64,000 nt of DNA from Clostridiaceae bacterium DTU079. GTDB lineage: Bacteria > Bacillota > Clostridia > Acetivibrionales > Acetivibrionaceae. The stretch covers positions 36,078 through 100,077 of the forward strand of contig LFSC01000005.1 of the NCBI GenBank assembly GCA_001512505.1, given 5' to 3'. The notes below the pieces were generated by a model. It ran no database searches, had not been told where the DNA came from, and saw nothing but the letters and a program-made list of their open reading frames with translations. Shown here in pieces: positions 62,514-64,000 of this stretch (its first letter is position 1; the number at the start of each line of letters is the position of its first letter). The translations under genes were made by a program, and so were the position numbers.

Positions 62514-63869
62514 ATGTATATCAAGGAGTTTATACCAATCCGTAGGGTAGTTTTGCTTTTGTTAATGCTTTCAATATTTGCTTCCTTTACTGCCTGCAGT
62601 AGTGCAGGGGGAGAAGAACCGGAACCGACCTCAGGCCAAGTTAAGAAGTCTGATAAAGTTAATAATGCAACAACAGTAAGGTTTATGATTCACGGATATA
62701 GTGACATATTTAGCAGTTTAGCAAACGAATTTTCAAGTCAAAACCCTGATATCAAGATTGAATTGATTATGGTTGAGAATTCAATGTATGACCAGTTAAA
62801 GGCACAAAAGTTGTCGGCACGTGATGTTGAAGTTGTGATAAATTTTCAAACAAATCCTATGCAGAATGATTGGGCTAAAGGAGCTATTAAACCTCAATTT
62901 CAACAAGAAATAGAATTGGGTTATTACACTGACTTAACCGACATGCCTTATCTGAAAATATGGAAACAATCAGCTTTGGAGGATTCCTCTATGTATCAGG
63001 GACGGGTTTACGCCGTTCCCTTTGCCTTATCTGCATTAAACGTTGTCTTTTATAACAAAAAGATATTCAGAGATAACGGCCTGGAGGTACCGGAAACGTG
63101 GAGTGAATTTATTAATATATGCAAAACCTTGAGAGAAAGAAATATTAAACCTCTAATTGTCGGAGGAAAAGACAGTTGGCCTATGCTAATGATTTCCAAT
63201 GCTTTTGTAGCAGCAAACGAAACAGATTTGCCATCTTTTGCTAAACAACTCTGGACTGGAGAGAGAAAATATAACGATGAAAAATCTCTTAAAATCTGGA
63301 AGATGGCTTATGATTTTTCAACTTATTTGCCCTTTGACTTCGATAGAATAGAGTATGCCAGCATACCGGAAAGATTCGCAAATGGCGAAGCAGCGATGCT
63401 GGTAGATGGCTCCTGGCAAGCGTTTTCCATTATGGATAAGAATCCGTCGATGGAACTCGGCTGCTTTACTTTGCCCGGATATGAAAAGGGCACTGAGCCG
63501 ATACAGTTATCGTGTAAATACGATATGATGCTGAGCGTTAACGATAAATCCCCCAACCGGGAAGCTGCCTTAAAATGGCTGGAGTTTCTGTGTGCGCCTG
63601 AAAACTACAAAAAATTTGCTGAAGAAGCTAAGGTTATTCCAGTAGCCGATATTGAAGTAGACAACGAATTTATCAAATCTCTGGCCCCTTACATGAAAAA
63701 TCCCTCCAGCGCATGGGAACATGTTATGCCTGTTCACTCGAACGTGAAACTGGCATTGTTTTCTTCCTATGTACAGTATGCAACCCTGTTGGGACAATAC
63801 CGTACCCCGGAATATCTTGCCGACTCCGTACAGGATGAATGGGACAGAATACTTAACAGCATTAATTAA
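62514..63869 (+). CDS. ABC transporter extracellular solute-binding lipoprotein
   Basis: SD AAGGAGG, lipobox SFTACS; VRFMIHGYSDIFSSLANEFSSQNPDIKIELI; family 1 solute-binding layout. Confidence 0.9.
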   Translation: MYIKEFIPIRRVVLLLLMLSIFASFTACSSAGGEEPEPTSGQVKKSDKVNNATTVRFMIHGYSDIFSSLANEFSSQNPDIKIELIMVENSMYDQLKAQKLSARDVEVVINFQTNPMQNDWAKGAIKPQFQQEIELGYYTDLTDMPYLKIWKQSALEDSSMYQGRVYAVPFALSALNVVFYNKKIFRDNGLEVPETWSEFINICKTLRERNIKPLIVGGKDSWPMLMISNAFVAANETDLPSFAKQLWTGERKYNDEKSLKIWKMAYDFSTYLPFDFDRIEYASIPERFANGEAAMLVDGSWQAFSIMDKNPSMELGCFTLPGYEKGTEPIQLSCKYDMMLSVNDKSPNREAALKWLEFLCAPENYKKFAEEAKVIPVADIEVDNEFIKSLAPYMKNPSSAWEHVMPVHSNVKLALFSSYVQYATLLGQYRTPEYLADSVQDEWDRILNSIN

Positions 63870-63878
63870 AATAGAATT

Positions 63879-63966
63879 AAAACAGGGGACGGTTCTCTGT
63901 TCTACATAAAACAGGGGACGGTTCTCTGTTCTACATGAATGTAGAACAGAGAACCGTCCCCTGTTT
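63879..63966. repeat. 29-bp direct repeat x2 plus an inverted copy forming a perfect 28-bp hairpin
   Basis: AAAACAGGGGACGGTTCTCTGTTCTACAT at 63879-63907 and 63908-63936; inverse ATGTAGAACAGAGAACCGTCCCCTGTTT at 63939-63966. Confidence 0.95.
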
Positions 63967-64000
63967 ATGTTTATTATTATTACTCCAGTTCTACCGCTCC

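Noticed and set aside
63879-63966. Possible CRISPR (29-bp repeated units)
   Set aside because: Units are directly adjacent with no spacers and one is inverted; this is a palindromic repeat.

Overview
This 64 kb window is low-GC Firmicutes chromosome. Its gene content (sporulation and germination genes, HydG, flavodiiron protein, rubrerythrin, secreted GH3 enzyme) suggests an anaerobic spore-forming clostridium; the lineage is inference. Recognised genes include ftsK/spoIIIE, topB, dgt, a GH3 lipoprotein, an MscS channel, 3-phosphoglycerate dehydrogenase, citrate synthase, a gerA-type operon, hydG, a Fe/Mn SOD with two LysM/YkuD proteins, a PiT/DUF47 phosphate pair, a Fur/PerR-rubrerythrin unit, fprA, an ABC exporter, pnuC-nadR, a MoxR/DUF2201-like pair, a wHTH/nucleotidyltransferase + coiled-coil + AAA+ cassette, an OYE-type oxidoreductase, msrA, a 1634-aa exonuclease/RecQ/UvrD fusion, dus, sfsA, an MCP and an ABC solute-binding lipoprotein. 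No tRNA, rRNA, CRISPR array, prophage or intact transposase was seen. The observations most worth follow-up are: (i) five genes interrupted by single-base frame changes at A/T homopolymers; (ii) the three-gene wHTH-NTase/coiled-coil/AAA+ cassette; (iii) the triple-fusion helicase with a substituted exonuclease motif; (iv) several unexplained structured leaders (moxR-like operon, hydG, serA-like gene, GreA-like gene, ABC lipoprotein); (v) an unassigned cloverleaf-like palindrome at 24072-24164; (vi) a YkuD pseudoenzyme beside an intact paralogue; (vii) dispersed palindromic repeats. All assignments come from reading motifs and the sequence by eye; no database search was run.
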